Shown in pieces: positions 17,746-26,556 of a DNA stretch of 64,000 bases (position 1 is its first letter; every line of letters begins with the position of its first letter). The notes under the pieces are model-generated. The model was not told the DNA's origin. It was given only the letters and a program-made list of their open reading frames with translations, and searched no databases. The translations under genes were made by a program, and so were the position numbers. The DNA lies in contig DKRQ01000022.1 of the NCBI GenBank assembly GCA_002472275.1, positions 1-64,000 on the forward strand, given 5' to 3'. The DNA is from Caryophanales bacterium UBA7278 (lineage in GTDB: Bacteria; Bacillota_I; Bacilli_A; RFN20; CAG-826).

Positions 17746-18456
17746 ATGATCAAACTCGTCCTTATCCGCCACGGCCAGTCCGAGTGGAACCTCAAGAACC
17801 TCTTCACCGGCTGGACCGACGTCCACCTCTCTGAGCAGGGTGTCAGGGAAGCCCATGACGCCGGCAAACTCCTCAAAGAGAAGGGCTATGGCTTCGACAT
17901 CGCCTTCTCCTCCTCTTTGGAAAGGGCCAACAAGACGATGGAATACGCCCTCACCGAACTCGGTGAATGGGATAGCGTCCCCAAATTCTATTCTTGGAGG
18001 CTCAATGAGCGTCATTACGGGGCCCTCCAAGGCCTCAACAAAGCCGAAGCCGCCAAGAAGTGGGGCGACGAACAGGTCCACATCTGGAGGCGTTCCGCCG
18101 ACGTACCGCCCCTTTCCCTCACCAAGGAAGACGAAAGGTGGCCGGGCAACCAAGAGAAGTATAAAGAGCTCGTCGCCAAAGGCGAGATGACCATCGACGA
18201 ATGCCCCCTCACCGAGTGCCTCATCGACACCGCTAAGCGCGTCAAACCCTATTGGGATGAGAAGATCGTTCCCGCCATCAAAGGCGGCAAGAGGGTCCTC
18301 ATCGCCGCCCACGGTAACTCCCTCAGGGCCATCGTCATGATGCTGGAGCACCTCACCCCCGATCAGATCATCTCCGTTGAGATCCCGACCGGCAAACCCC
18401 TCGTCTACGAACTCGACGAGAAGAACCTCGAAGTGCTCAACAAGTACTACCTCTAA
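17746..18456 (+). CDS. gpmA: 2,3-bisphosphoglycerate-dependent phosphoglycerate mutase
   Basis: Interconverts 3- and 2-phosphoglycerate in glycolysis. The 236-residue length fits the dimeric/tetrameric dPGM family. Seen: RHGQSEWN with the phosphohistidine His9, the FTGWTDV substrate loop, RLNERHYGALQG, and the second catalytic His189 in AAHGNSLRA. It has its own promoter and a terminator shared with the convergent recN gene. Confidence 0.96.
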   Translation: MIKLVLIRHGQSEWNLKNLFTGWTDVHLSEQGVREAHDAGKLLKEKGYGFDIAFSSSLERANKTMEYALTELGEWDSVPKFYSWRLNERHYGALQGLNKAEAAKKWGDEQVHIWRRSADVPPLSLTKEDERWPGNQEKYKELVAKGEMTIDECPLTECLIDTAKRVKPYWDEKIVPAIKGGKRVLIAAHGNSLRAIVMMLEHLTPDQIISVEIPTGKPLVYELDEKNLEVLNKYYL

Positions 18457-18472
18457 TCCCTAGGCAACAATG

Positions 18473-18504
18473 AAAAAGCCGAGCCATGACGACTCGGCTT
18501 TTCT
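18473..18504. terminator. Bidirectional terminator between gpmA and recN
   Basis: GCCGAG (18478-18483) pairs with CTCGGC (18493-18498). AAAAA precedes and TTTTCTC follows, so it serves both directions. Confidence 0.88.
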
Positions 18505-18514
18505 CTTTGAGAAA

Positions 18515-20179
18515 TTATTTCCCTAGAAGCATTTCTTTCGCGTATTCGGTTTGCTTCTCGGTGACCTTGCCCCCGGAGATCAAATGGGCGATTTCCTCGA
18601 TCCTTTCGTTTAGGTCAAGTTCCTTAATGGAGGTCCTGGTCCTGCCGCCTTCTTCGGACTTGGAAATCAAGTATTGATGGTCGGCTTTCGAGGCCATCTG
18701 GGGGAGATGGGTGATCGCGATGACCTGGGTGAATAGCGATAGCTCGGCGATTTTCCTGGCGACCGCCATCGCTTCTTCCCCAGAGAGTCCCGAGTCGATT
18801 TCATCGAACACCGCGGTGGCGACGCGGTTGGCTTTTAGGAACACCGCCTTAAAGGCCAACATGACGCGGCTAGCCTCGCCACCGGAGACGGTCTTATAGA
18901 GGCTGCGGAGCCCTTCGCCTACGTTGGTCTCGATCAAGAACTCGATTTGATCGACCCCGTTTTCCAGTAGGTAGGAGTCGTCTTCGTCTTTCCTTTCCTC
19001 GAATTTGACCTCGAAACGGGAGCGGAGAAGGAGGTCGCTAAGGTTCTTGCAAAGTTCCTTTTCGATGGAGGAGGCGATCCTTTTGCGGACCAAAGTGAGT
19101 TCGGCGCCTTTTTTGATGGCCTTGGCCCTAGCTTCGTCTTTGCTTTTTTTCGCGTCTAGGATCGCGCCTTCAAGGTCCTCGCCTTTGCCTAGCATGGAGG
19201 AAAGGCGGGCGTGATATTCGATGAGTTCGGGGATGGATTTCCTATATTTCCTTTTTAAGGAAGACAAAGAGACGAGGCGTTCCTCAAGTTCGTCGAGGCT
19301 TTTGGGATCATAATCGAGCGCGCCGAATTCCTTCTTTAGCCTAGAGGCCAAATCGTCGAGTTCGAAGTAGTGGTCCCTGATCTTCTCCTCATAGTCCTTG
19401 AATTGGGGCTGATAGGAAGAGAGCTTATCAAGGGATTTGCTTAGGTCGTATAGGCGGTCGATCGCGTCGGAAGAGAGGATTTCCTTGGCCTCGACCGAAA
19501 GAGAATAGATCGCGTCTTTGTTCTTAAGCAGGGCGATTTCCTTTTCAATTTCCTCCTCTTCGCCTTCTTTTAGATCGAAGGCGTCGAGTTCCTTCTTCTG
19601 GAATTCGAGGAAATCGCGATCCTCCTCGATCTTCCTTTTCTCTTCGAGAAGCTTTTCGTAATCCGCCTTCGCAGACCTATAGGCGGCTAGTGCTTCCTTA
19701 TAGGAATCCAAATAGGGGGTCACGAGGTCGAGGGAGAAGCCGTCGATCATCGAGAGGTAGTTCTCGGGGTTTAGGATCTTGGCGAAGTCGAGTTGGTTAT
19801 GGATGTCGGCCAGATGTCGGGCGATTTTGGATAGGTCTGACAAAGTCAGGCTCATCCCGTTCGCCTTAATCGAATTCTTGGTTTTGGAGATGGTCCTTTC
19901 GATGAGGAGGCCGTCGGGATTAGAAGGAACCCCAAGCTCGGTCAAAACCGCGGATAGCCTGGGGGAATCTACCTCAAAGGTCCCTTGGATGACCGCCTTG
20001 TCCTCGCCAGCGCGGATAAGCTCGCTAGAAGCGCGTTCCGCAAGAAGGAGCGACAAGGAATCAATCACGAGGCTTTTGCCCGCGCCGGTACCGCCGGTAA
20101 GGACGGTAAAGCCCTTCTTGAACGTCACGTCGACGTTTTCGAGGATGGCGAGATTCGATACGGAAAGTTTCGTGAGCAT
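18515..20179 (-). CDS. recN: DNA repair protein RecN
   Basis: An SMC-like ATPase that acts early in double-strand-break repair. The 554-residue sequence begins MLTKLSVSNLAILENVDV and has Walker A GGTGAGKS. A long coiled-coil middle (about 150-350) follows, then the C-terminal signature VSGGEASRVMLAFK and Walker B ATAVFDEIDSGLSG. The start at 20179 matches the family N-terminus. A TATAAT box ends seven bases before it and there is no ribosome site, so the mRNA may be leaderless. An upstream in-frame ATG at 20188 overlaps that box and is less likely. Confidence 0.95.
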   Translation of the reverse strand: MLTKLSVSNLAILENVDVTFKKGFTVLTGGTGAGKSLVIDSLSLLLAERASSELIRAGEDKAVIQGTFEVDSPRLSAVLTELGVPSNPDGLLIERTISKTKNSIKANGMSLTLSDLSKIARHLADIHNQLDFAKILNPENYLSMIDGFSLDLVTPYLDSYKEALAAYRSAKADYEKLLEEKRKIEEDRDFLEFQKKELDAFDLKEGEEEEIEKEIALLKNKDAIYSLSVEAKEILSSDAIDRLYDLSKSLDKLSSYQPQFKDYEEKIRDHYFELDDLASRLKKEFGALDYDPKSLDELEERLVSLSSLKRKYRKSIPELIEYHARLSSMLGKGEDLEGAILDAKKSKDEARAKAIKKGAELTLVRKRIASSIEKELCKNLSDLLLRSRFEVKFEERKDEDDSYLLENGVDQIEFLIETNVGEGLRSLYKTVSGGEASRVMLAFKAVFLKANRVATAVFDEIDSGLSGEEAMAVARKIAELSLFTQVIAITHLPQMASKADHQYLISKSEEGGRTRTSIKELDLNERIEEIAHLISGGKVTEKQTEYAKEMLLGK

Positions 20180-20186
20180 CGGGCTC

Positions 20187-20192
20187 ATTATA
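20187..20192 (-). promoter_or_regulatory. -10 box TATAAT seven bases before recN
   Basis: Perfect TATAAT on the minus strand, separated from the recN ATG by GAGCCCG. No good -35 at the normal distance. Confidence 0.5.
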
Positions 20193-20248
20193 AGTCAATC
20201 CATGCACCCACGCGGACGCTTTTTTGCGACGCGATAAGGCAATCGGGG

Positions 20249-20254
20249 TAAAAT
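20249..20254 (+). promoter_or_regulatory. -10 box TAAAAT inside a GGGGTAAAATACCCC palindrome
   Basis: Lies nine bases before the start of the HEPN-like gene with no ribosome site between. The five G and C bases on each side make a perfect inverted repeat around the box, which could be an operator. Confidence 0.45.
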
Positions 20255-20263
20255 ACCCCTACG

Positions 20264-20686
20264 ATGAAACCGATTGAGGGCATAACTAACGCTTCCGAGT
20301 ACCACCTTGCCGTCGGCAGGGTCATCTGCTTTTGCCAGTGCGTCGAGGCGGATTTGAAGAAGATCCTTTCCCATCGGGCCCTCGAAGCGGGGGTGGAACT
20401 CCCTCCTGAAAGCTCTACTTGGACCCTAGGCCAATCGGTCGTCGAACTAGAAAACATCGACATGGGCATGGAAAAGCCATTCTTTTCCAAGAGCGACTAC
20501 GCTTTTCTTAAGAAAGTGACCCATATCAGGAACCATTACGCTCATCATTGTTACTTGGATTGGGTTCACAAGCAGGGGAGCGCCCGCAAAGAGGCGTTTG
20601 ATGAGTCCGCGGCCAAACTAAAGGAAGACCATGATCATTTGATGGCCCTATTCGAACTCATGGAGAGGATCGCGTCCGATTTCTAA
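20264..20686 (+). CDS. HEPN-like small protein
   Basis: A 140-residue helical protein that I cannot place in a named family. Its clearest feature is IRNHYAHH: Arg89 and His94 separated by four residues with Asn90 after the Arg. This is the RNxxxH form of the R-x4-6-H motif that forms the RNase active site in HEPN proteins. The motif sits in a predicted helix about two thirds along, as in HEPN domains, and the N-terminal half (about 10-42) is a helix pair. HEPN proteins act as RNases in toxin-antitoxin and defence systems, but some are inert, and no antitoxin partner lies beside it. It is divergent from recN and followed after 4 bases by the M13 peptidase gene. Confidence 0.6.
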   Translation: MKPIEGITNASEYHLAVGRVICFCQCVEADLKKILSHRALEAGVELPPESSTWTLGQSVVELENIDMGMEKPFFSKSDYAFLKKVTHIRNHYAHHCYLDWVHKQGSARKEAFDESAAKLKEDHDHLMALFELMERIASDF

Positions 20687-20690
20687 AATT

Positions 20691-23033
20691 ATGAAGAAGA
20701 AACGAGTCCTTTGGTTAGTTCCTGCCCTTTCTCTGATGTCGGGCGTTCTTTCTTCCTGCGTCGAATACCAAGACCCCGCGGCGACTAGCCTTGCCCAAGC
20801 GGCCTCCATGATCGCCAAAGCCGGCCAAACCTATGGGGGCCTAGACGCGCAGGCCCTCTTGGAGGAAACGCGCAAAATCCTTCCTTCTCTACAAACCGAT
20901 TTGACGAAGAAGGCCAGGGAAAAGGAAGTCATCGCCCTCATGAACGCCGAATTCTCCGGCATTGCCGAGAAGAAGGTCGGGGCGAGGAAGTTCGAAGCCT
21001 ACCCTAGGGTCTACACCTCCGAAGTCGAGGAAGAAAGGACGTCCCTGGATTTCCTTAGCGGAACCCTGGGCATCTACTCCCCGGCAGGGAGTCTATTCTA
21101 TTCGCCAAACCGCCAGGTGAACGCCACCTATGTCGCCACGTTGATCGACCGTTTCCACGCCTACATGGGCACCTCGGAAAAAGACGATTTCTTCTCCACG
21201 GTGAACCACGATTTCCTCTATGACAAATGCCAGGATGATGGCAGTCCGCAGGACTTGTTTTCTAGGAGCAATCTGATCCCTATTTCCGCGATCAATTCCT
21301 GGGCCAAAAACAGGGGTTATAAAGACGCGTTGGACCTCGATAGCACCTACCTCGATACCGAGGCCAAAACCGCGGGCAATTGCGGGGGCTTGGTGGCCGC
21401 CGCGAAACCGATCCTAGAAGCCTCCGACATGACCGCTTTCGTCGCAGCCATGAAGGACTTCTACAAAGCCTATTCCTACTGCCCGTTATGGGGTGAGGTG
21501 AGCCTACAAAAACTAAGCCAAGCGGGCAAGCAACAGATGGTCTATGTCCTCGAGCCTTACTCCTATTCCTATGACGCCGAATATAAGCCCGGAAGCGAGT
21601 CCTATAACTACTCCAAAACCCGCTTCACAAACGTCTTCAAAGAGTTCTTAGGAGGCAGTGATTCTGACATGGAAAAACTCGCCACGGACTACTCCGATTT
21701 CAAGTACAAATTAGGCCTAGAAATGAAGGCGAGCCGTTACGATGAAAAGGAATATCTTTCGATCACAAAAGGAATAAAATACGGGGATTTTGCGTTCGAT
21801 TTATACGGTTTTCTGCAGGATTGCGGATTCGCGGAGCCTAGCGATTTAGCATTCGAAAACGCCCTCTGCGCCCACTCTGTTTTGGAACTCTTCTCCGAGG
21901 ATAATCTACCCCTTCTTAAAGGCCTCGCCGCATGGGCCTTGGCCGACCATTATTCGGGGCAACTTAGCAACGCGGCGATGACCGCCTGGATGCAATACGA
22001 TTTCGAGGACAAAGACACCGTTGAAAAACTCTATTACCGCGATGTCACCACCTTCACCCAATACGGCCTTTCCAAAGATTATCTAGAAAGCGAAAGCGGG
22101 CAGGCGGAGATCAAGGAGACGACCGCTCTCATCAACACCATCAAGACCACGATGATCGACCGTATTTCCAACTCGTTTTTGGGCGAGGAATCCAGGGCGG
22201 CCGCCAAAGAAAAATCCACCGCGATGTATTACTCCGTCGCAGGGCAGGGGAGCATCGGCCAAATCCCTTATTTCGACGTTGATTTCCTCGCTAAGGAAGA
22301 GGGTGGAACCTACTTCAAAAACAGGGCCCTTTTCGATGCGGCATATTCCGAGTATCTGTTCTCCCTCACCGGGCCCTATGAATCGAATAGAGAAAACGGC
22401 TTCAAGGACATGATCATGGGCATCACCCCGTTGACCGGAAACGCCTACTACACCCCTAACTACAACGGCATGGTCATCACCCTTGGCTATATCGCCGCCT
22501 ACCCCTCGATCCTGACGATGTCGGAGGAAGACAAACTCGCGACCTTCGGCTGGGTCGTCGGCCATGAGCTGAGCCACGGCTACGACTCGACGGGCGTCTA
22601 TTTCGACAAGGACGGCAATAGGGTCCGTAGCTCGATCTTCGCGAGGTCGGATTTGCTTAACTACCTTAACCGCGTCGACGCGGTCGCCTCCTTCTACGAT
22701 GGCTACGAGGTCATGCCTGGCCGTCCGACGAATGGGAAAACCGTCGTGGACGAAGCGGTGGCGGATATCAACGGGCTTAACGTCGCCTTGGATATTTCCA
22801 AGCAGATCAATGGCTTCGATTACAAAGCTTTTTTCCGAAAAGGGGCCTCGAGTTTTGCCTCCTATGCCACCCAAGCCTATTACGCTTCCTCTTTAGAATC
22901 GGAAGTCCATCCCTTTGGTAGAGCCAGGGTCAATTGCGCTTTCGCGACCCTCGATAAGTTCCACGAGACTTTCGAAACCAAGGAAGGGGATGGCATGTAC
23001 GTAAGCCCCGCCGCCCGTATTGTGGTGTATTAA
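20691..23033 (+). CDS. M13 family metallopeptidase lipoprotein (PepO/neprilysin-like)
   Basis: A 780-residue secreted zinc endopeptidase. The N-terminus is a lipoprotein signal with lipobox LSSC (Cys about residue 24). Zinc site: HELSH at 625-629 within VVGHELSHGYD, the third ligand Glu in DEAVADINGL, the preceding NAYYTPNYNGMVI, and the C-terminal HPFGRARVN. All match M13 enzymes. It likely trims peptides outside the membrane, perhaps feeding the Opp importer (inference). It begins 4 bases after the HEPN-like gene, with no clear ribosome site of its own, so it probably depends on coupled translation. Confidence 0.9.
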   Translation: MKKKRVLWLVPALSLMSGVLSSCVEYQDPAATSLAQAASMIAKAGQTYGGLDAQALLEETRKILPSLQTDLTKKAREKEVIALMNAEFSGIAEKKVGARKFEAYPRVYTSEVEEERTSLDFLSGTLGIYSPAGSLFYSPNRQVNATYVATLIDRFHAYMGTSEKDDFFSTVNHDFLYDKCQDDGSPQDLFSRSNLIPISAINSWAKNRGYKDALDLDSTYLDTEAKTAGNCGGLVAAAKPILEASDMTAFVAAMKDFYKAYSYCPLWGEVSLQKLSQAGKQQMVYVLEPYSYSYDAEYKPGSESYNYSKTRFTNVFKEFLGGSDSDMEKLATDYSDFKYKLGLEMKASRYDEKEYLSITKGIKYGDFAFDLYGFLQDCGFAEPSDLAFENALCAHSVLELFSEDNLPLLKGLAAWALADHYSGQLSNAAMTAWMQYDFEDKDTVEKLYYRDVTTFTQYGLSKDYLESESGQAEIKETTALINTIKTTMIDRISNSFLGEESRAAAKEKSTAMYYSVAGQGSIGQIPYFDVDFLAKEEGGTYFKNRALFDAAYSEYLFSLTGPYESNRENGFKDMIMGITPLTGNAYYTPNYNGMVITLGYIAAYPSILTMSEEDKLATFGWVVGHELSHGYDSTGVYFDKDGNRVRSSIFARSDLLNYLNRVDAVASFYDGYEVMPGRPTNGKTVVDEAVADINGLNVALDISKQINGFDYKAFFRKGASSFASYATQAYYASSLESEVHPFGRARVNCAFATLDKFHETFETKEGDGMYVSPAARIVVY

Positions 23034-23058
23034 TCACCAGTTTTCTAAGGAAATAACT

Positions 23059-23064
23059 TACAAT
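23059..23064 (+). promoter_or_regulatory. -10 box TACAAT upstream of ldh
   Basis: TACAAT lies 22 bases before the ldh start. The leader contains TTTGGAGGA, a strong ribosome site. The -35 is poor. Confidence 0.45.
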
Positions 23065-23086
23065 ATCGTTTGTTTGGAGGACATTT

Positions 23087-24025
23087 ATGCCAAAAAAAGA
23101 TAAAGCGGTCATCGTCGGAGTCGGATTCGTCGGCTCTTCCACCGCATACGCCCTCATGTTGAAGGGTGTTTTCCAAGAAATCGTGTTGATCGACGCCAAT
23201 TCCGGCAAAGCGGAAGGCGAAGCCATGGATATCAGCCACGGCCTTCCCTATTCTCACCACATGACCATCAGGGCCGGATCCTATGAGGATTGCGCCGACG
23301 CCGGTATCGTCATCATCACCGCAGGCGCCGCCCAAAAGCCGGGCGAAACGCGTCTCGACCTCATCAAGAAGAACTCCGCGATCATGCGTTCCATCGTACG
23401 TGAAATCAAGGCCAGCGGCTTCGATGGCATCCTGTTGATCGTCGCTAATCCCGTCGACGTCCTCACCCACGTCGCCTACGTCGAATCGGGACTTCCAAAG
23501 GAAAGGGTCATCGGTTCGGGCACCGTTTTGGACACCGCCCGCTTCAAATACCTTCTCTCCAAGTCCCTCAAAGTCGATGCCAGGAACGTCCATGGCATCA
23601 TCATCGGCGAGCACGGCGATTCCGAGCTCCCCGTTTGGTCCATCACCAATATCGGCGGCATGCCTTTCTCCGAGTTCTGCTCCGTCAGGGGCGTCAAAGG
23701 CAAGGAGAAGCTCATGGAGCAGATCCACGAGGAAGTCAGGGACTCCGCCTACAGGATCATCGAAAAGAAGGGCGCGACCTATTATGGCGTAGCCACCGCG
23801 ATCGCCCGTATCTGCGAGGTCATCGTCAAAAACGAGCACACCATGCTGCCCGTTTCGACCGAACTCACTGGCGAATACGGCTTCTCCGGCCTCGCCCTCT
23901 CCGTTCCTTCGATCGTCGGCTCCAAAGGCGTCGAAACCGTCCTCGAACTCTCCCTCAACCATGAGGAGAGGACGCAACTATCCTCTAGCGCCAAAACGCT
24001 CAAGGAAATCATCGCCACCCTATAA
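23087..24025 (+). CDS. ldh: L-lactate dehydrogenase
   Basis: Reduces pyruvate to L-lactate and regenerates NAD+ in fermentation. In 312 residues it shows the NAD fold start VGVGFVGSSTAYAL, and the specificity loop AQKPGETRLDL, where Gln marks LDH and an Arg would mark malate dehydrogenase. It also has the catalytic His in GEHGDSELPVWS and the positions DTARFKYLLS and NVHG that bind fructose-1,6-bisphosphate in allosteric Bacillus LDHs. It has a strong ribosome site and a strong terminator, and stands alone. Confidence 0.95.
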   Translation: MPKKDKAVIVGVGFVGSSTAYALMLKGVFQEIVLIDANSGKAEGEAMDISHGLPYSHHMTIRAGSYEDCADAGIVIITAGAAQKPGETRLDLIKKNSAIMRSIVREIKASGFDGILLIVANPVDVLTHVAYVESGLPKERVIGSGTVLDTARFKYLLSKSLKVDARNVHGIIIGEHGDSELPVWSITNIGGMPFSEFCSVRGVKGKEKLMEQIHEEVRDSAYRIIEKKGATYYGVATAIARICEVIVKNEHTMLPVSTELTGEYGFSGLALSVPSIVGSKGVETVLELSLNHEERTQLSSSAKTLKEIIATL

Positions 24026-24040
24026 TCGAAGCGCCAAGCA

Positions 24041-24067
24041 AAGCGGGGCATCGCCTCGCTTTTCTTT
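24041..24067 (+). terminator. Intrinsic terminator after ldh
   Basis: A nine-pair stem AAGCGGGGC/GCCTCGCTT with a three-base loop, followed by TTCTTTTT. Confidence 0.9.
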
Positions 24068-24104
24068 TTAGAAAAGTGGCGGTGGTGCGCTTCGCTCTTC
24101 GTGC

Positions 24105-24110
24105 TATCAT
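24105..24110 (+). promoter_or_regulatory. -10 box TATCAT six bases before the phosphoesterase start
   Basis: Part of a 23-base block (24098-24120) that recurs with two mismatches at 48605-48627 before the tRNA nucleotidyltransferase gene. No ribosome site between box and ATG. Confidence 0.55.
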
Positions 24111-24116
24111 TTTTTC

Positions 24117-24989
24117 ATGCGGAAACTTCCTTTCGTGCTCGCCATAATATCCGCGATCGTCTCGGCGACGCTCGTCGGGCTTTATCTTGCCTCGGATGAT
24201 TCGCTTAATATCACCCACTACGAATATGCCTCCAAGAAGGTCACCGCTTCTTTAAACGGCTACAAGATCGTTCAGCTTTCCGACCTTCATAACCATCCGC
24301 TCGAATACAAGAACAACAAGCTTTTGGACGCGGTCGATTCGGTGAACCCCAACGTCATCCTCATCAGCGGCGACATGGTCGACAGTCATTCCGAGGAAAT
24401 CAATTTCCAAAACCTGAACACCATTTATTCCCATTTCAAGGCGAAGGGCTATCCCGTCTATGCAGTCTCCGGCAACCACGAGGCCTATTGCCCCAAGGAA
24501 TTCATGGAGAGATACCGCTCTATCATGGCCACTAACGGGGTCAAGTATCCCGAGATGACCGAAAACGCCTACGCCAAACTCGCGGATGGGCTTTACGTTT
24601 CCTGTATCGGCGACCCCGGCTGGACCGAGCACGATCCCATCGGTTTCTTATGGAGAGTCGTAGGCAACGTCGACCGCCAGATGGATGTGATCGACCCCAA
24701 GATGGATAAAAGCGCGATCAACATCGCCTTGGCCCACCGCCCTGAACTTTTCGATTATTACGTGAAGCACGGTTATGACCTTTGCTATACCGGCCATACT
24801 CATGGCAACCAGCTAGGAATCTACGTGCCCTTCGCCCTCAATCAGCTGCCGGCCAGGTACATCTATGGCCGTTATGAGGACAAGGCCTCGACCATGATCC
24901 TAAGCGCGGGACTAGGCTATTCCTGGTCGATGCCTTTCCGCGTCGGCAGAAACGCCGAAATCACCGTAACTACCCTAAAATCCGCGTAA
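24117..24989 (+). CDS. Membrane-anchored metallophosphoesterase, YkuE-like
   Basis: A 290-residue calcineurin-like phosphoesterase anchored by one N-terminal membrane segment (about 5-24), active site outside. Metal ligands are visible in order: DLHNH (DxH), ISGDMVD (GDxxD), SGNHEAY (GNHE), LAHRPE and GHTHGNQ. The closest characterised relatives are YkuE/UDP-2,3-diacylglucosamine hydrolase-type enzymes, but the substrate is unknown. It is a single gene with short-leader promoter and terminator. Confidence 0.88.
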   Translation: MRKLPFVLAIISAIVSATLVGLYLASDDSLNITHYEYASKKVTASLNGYKIVQLSDLHNHPLEYKNNKLLDAVDSVNPNVILISGDMVDSHSEEINFQNLNTIYSHFKAKGYPVYAVSGNHEAYCPKEFMERYRSIMATNGVKYPEMTENAYAKLADGLYVSCIGDPGWTEHDPIGFLWRVVGNVDRQMDVIDPKMDKSAINIALAHRPELFDYYVKHGYDLCYTGHTHGNQLGIYVPFALNQLPARYIYGRYEDKASTMILSAGLGYSWSMPFRVGRNAEITVTTLKSA

Positions 24990-25023
24990 AACTCCGCAAA
25001 AAGCCCATTATTTTGCAATTTAG

Positions 25024-25047
25024 GCCGCCGAAAATGGCGGCTTTTCC
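25024..25047 (+). terminator. Intrinsic terminator
   Basis: GCCGCC, loop GAAAAT, GGCGGC, TTTTCC. Ends the phosphoesterase transcript. Confidence 0.88.
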
Positions 25048-25114
25048 TTTCATCTTCGAGCCGAAGATGAACCCGTGTCGCCCGCGCTTGGTTTTCATTT
25101 TGCCCGACTAGGGC

Positions 25115-25120
25115 TAAAAT
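25115..25120 (+). promoter_or_regulatory. -10 box TAAAAT inside an inverted repeat
   Basis: Lies 11 bases before the start of the flippase-like gene. CGACTAGGGCT on the left and AGCCTAGTCG on the right form an almost perfect repeat around it (25105-25130). It may be an operator. Confidence 0.45.
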
Positions 25121-25131
25121 AGCCTAGTCGT

Positions 25132-26556
25132 ATGAACGAGGATACTCGCACCGAAGAAAGCAAAAAGAAGAGGTCGCTTCTTAAGTACGTCCTCTATATC
25201 GTCGTCGTTTTGCTAGCGACCGGGCTTTCCCTTTTCTTCTCGCTCAAGGACAACTTCAACACGGTCATCGACGCCTTCGCCAAAAGCGACGTTACTTATA
25301 TCCTGCTGATTTTGGCCTTGGTCACCTTGTCGTATTTCATCGAGGGCCTCATCGTCCTCGTTTTCTGCCGTCTCTACACAAGGCAATACAAATACCATCA
25401 AGGCGTCGCCACCGCGGCCATCGGCCAATTCTATAGCGACGTCACTCCAGGCGCCTCCGGCGGCCAGGTCATGCAGGTCTATACGTTGAAGAGCCAAGGG
25501 GTTCAGGTCTCTAACGCCGCCTCCATCATGGTCATGAGCTTCATCATCTACCAGGCGACTCTCATCGGCTTCGACATCATCGCTTTGGCGGTCGAATGGA
25601 ACACGATCATGTCGATCAACGCCTACATTCCGGTTTTGGATTGGCATGTTCCGATGTGGCCTTTGATTTTGCTGGGCTTCGGCCTCAACCTTTTTGTCAT
25701 CTTCTTGATGATGACGATGTCCTATTCCCACCGCTTCCATAACTTTATCCTCCACCACGTGATCGGGTTCCTAGGCAAGATCCACTTGCTCAAAAACCCC
25801 GATAAGACCAGGGAAAGCCTCAGGGTTCAGGTCGAAAACTTCAAAATCGAGCTGAGGCGTCTTCAGTCGAACATCCCCGTTTTGGTTCTTCAGGCCATCT
25901 TGTTCTTGCTCATCATCTTCATCCGTAACTGCATTCCCTATTTCTCGGGCCTAGCTCTCCACGCTTGGGGCGAGGCGAGCCAATTCAACGCGGCCAACAT
26001 GTTCCATGCCTCTTTCCTAGGCTCCTTCCACCAGATGATCACGGGCCTTATCCCCCTTCCTGGTTCGGCCGGTGTTTCCGAACTTTTCTATTACTACCTC
26101 TTCCTTGATTTCTTCGGGGGCAACGCTGCGAACACCGCGGCCACCCAGATCCTTTGGAGGACCGCGACCTTCCACCTCGTCATGCTCGTGACGGGTTTAG
26201 TGGCGGCCTTCTACCGTTCCCGTCCAAAGGAAGGCTTCCATTACGCCAACCGCAAGACCTTCGTTACCTTGCAGCTAGAGACCTACGACGAACGCCGCCG
26301 CTCGGCCGATGCCCTTTATGAGACCAGGAGGCTTTCCCGTAAGGAAATCCAAAGGAAGCTCCGTGAGGCGGGGCTATTTGGCAAGCGCAACCAAAAATCC
26401 GACGAGGACGACATGGACGATGTCTTTGACATGGATGGAAGGAGCTCGTCTATTCAAATCAAGGCGGAGCCAGATCCTAAAAAACGCAACAAACCGCATA
26501 AAGCCCACAAGGCCAAAAAGAAAAAACGCGATGATTGGGAGGAGTGGAATCTATGA
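25132..26556 (+). CDS. Flippase-like (AglD/MprF N-terminal type) integral membrane protein
   Basis: A 474-residue protein of the lysylphosphatidylglycerol synthase transmembrane/UPF0104 family, with about eight membrane segments (20-345) and a long charged, Lys-rich cytoplasmic tail (about 370-474). Typical pieces are GQFYSDVTPGASGGQVMQVY and LIPLPGSAGVSELFYY. There is no aminoacyl-transferase domain, so it is not a full MprF. Family members move or modify lipids. Its end overlaps the glycosyltransferase start (ATGA), a pairing seen in Bacillota where both serve glycolipid synthesis. The direction of transport is unknown. Confidence 0.85.
   Translation: MNEDTRTEESKKKRSLLKYVLYIVVVLLATGLSLFFSLKDNFNTVIDAFAKSDVTYILLILALVTLSYFIEGLIVLVFCRLYTRQYKYHQGVATAAIGQFYSDVTPGASGGQVMQVYTLKSQGVQVSNAASIMVMSFIIYQATLIGFDIIALAVEWNTIMSINAYIPVLDWHVPMWPLILLGFGLNLFVIFLMMTMSYSHRFHNFILHHVIGFLGKIHLLKNPDKTRESLRVQVENFKIELRRLQSNIPVLVLQAILFLLIIFIRNCIPYFSGLALHAWGEASQFNAANMFHASFLGSFHQMITGLIPLPGSAGVSELFYYYLFLDFFGGNAANTAATQILWRTATFHLVMLVTGLVAAFYRSRPKEGFHYANRKTFVTLQLETYDERRRSADALYETRRLSRKEIQRKLREAGLFGKRNQKSDEDDMDDVFDMDGRSSSIQIKAEPDPKKRNKPHKAHKAKKKKRDDWEEWNL

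Noticed and set aside
20193..20215. A -35 box for recN
   Set aside because: TTGACT sits next to the TATAAT rather than 17 bases away, and the normal distance holds CCGCGT. No standard -35 is claimed.
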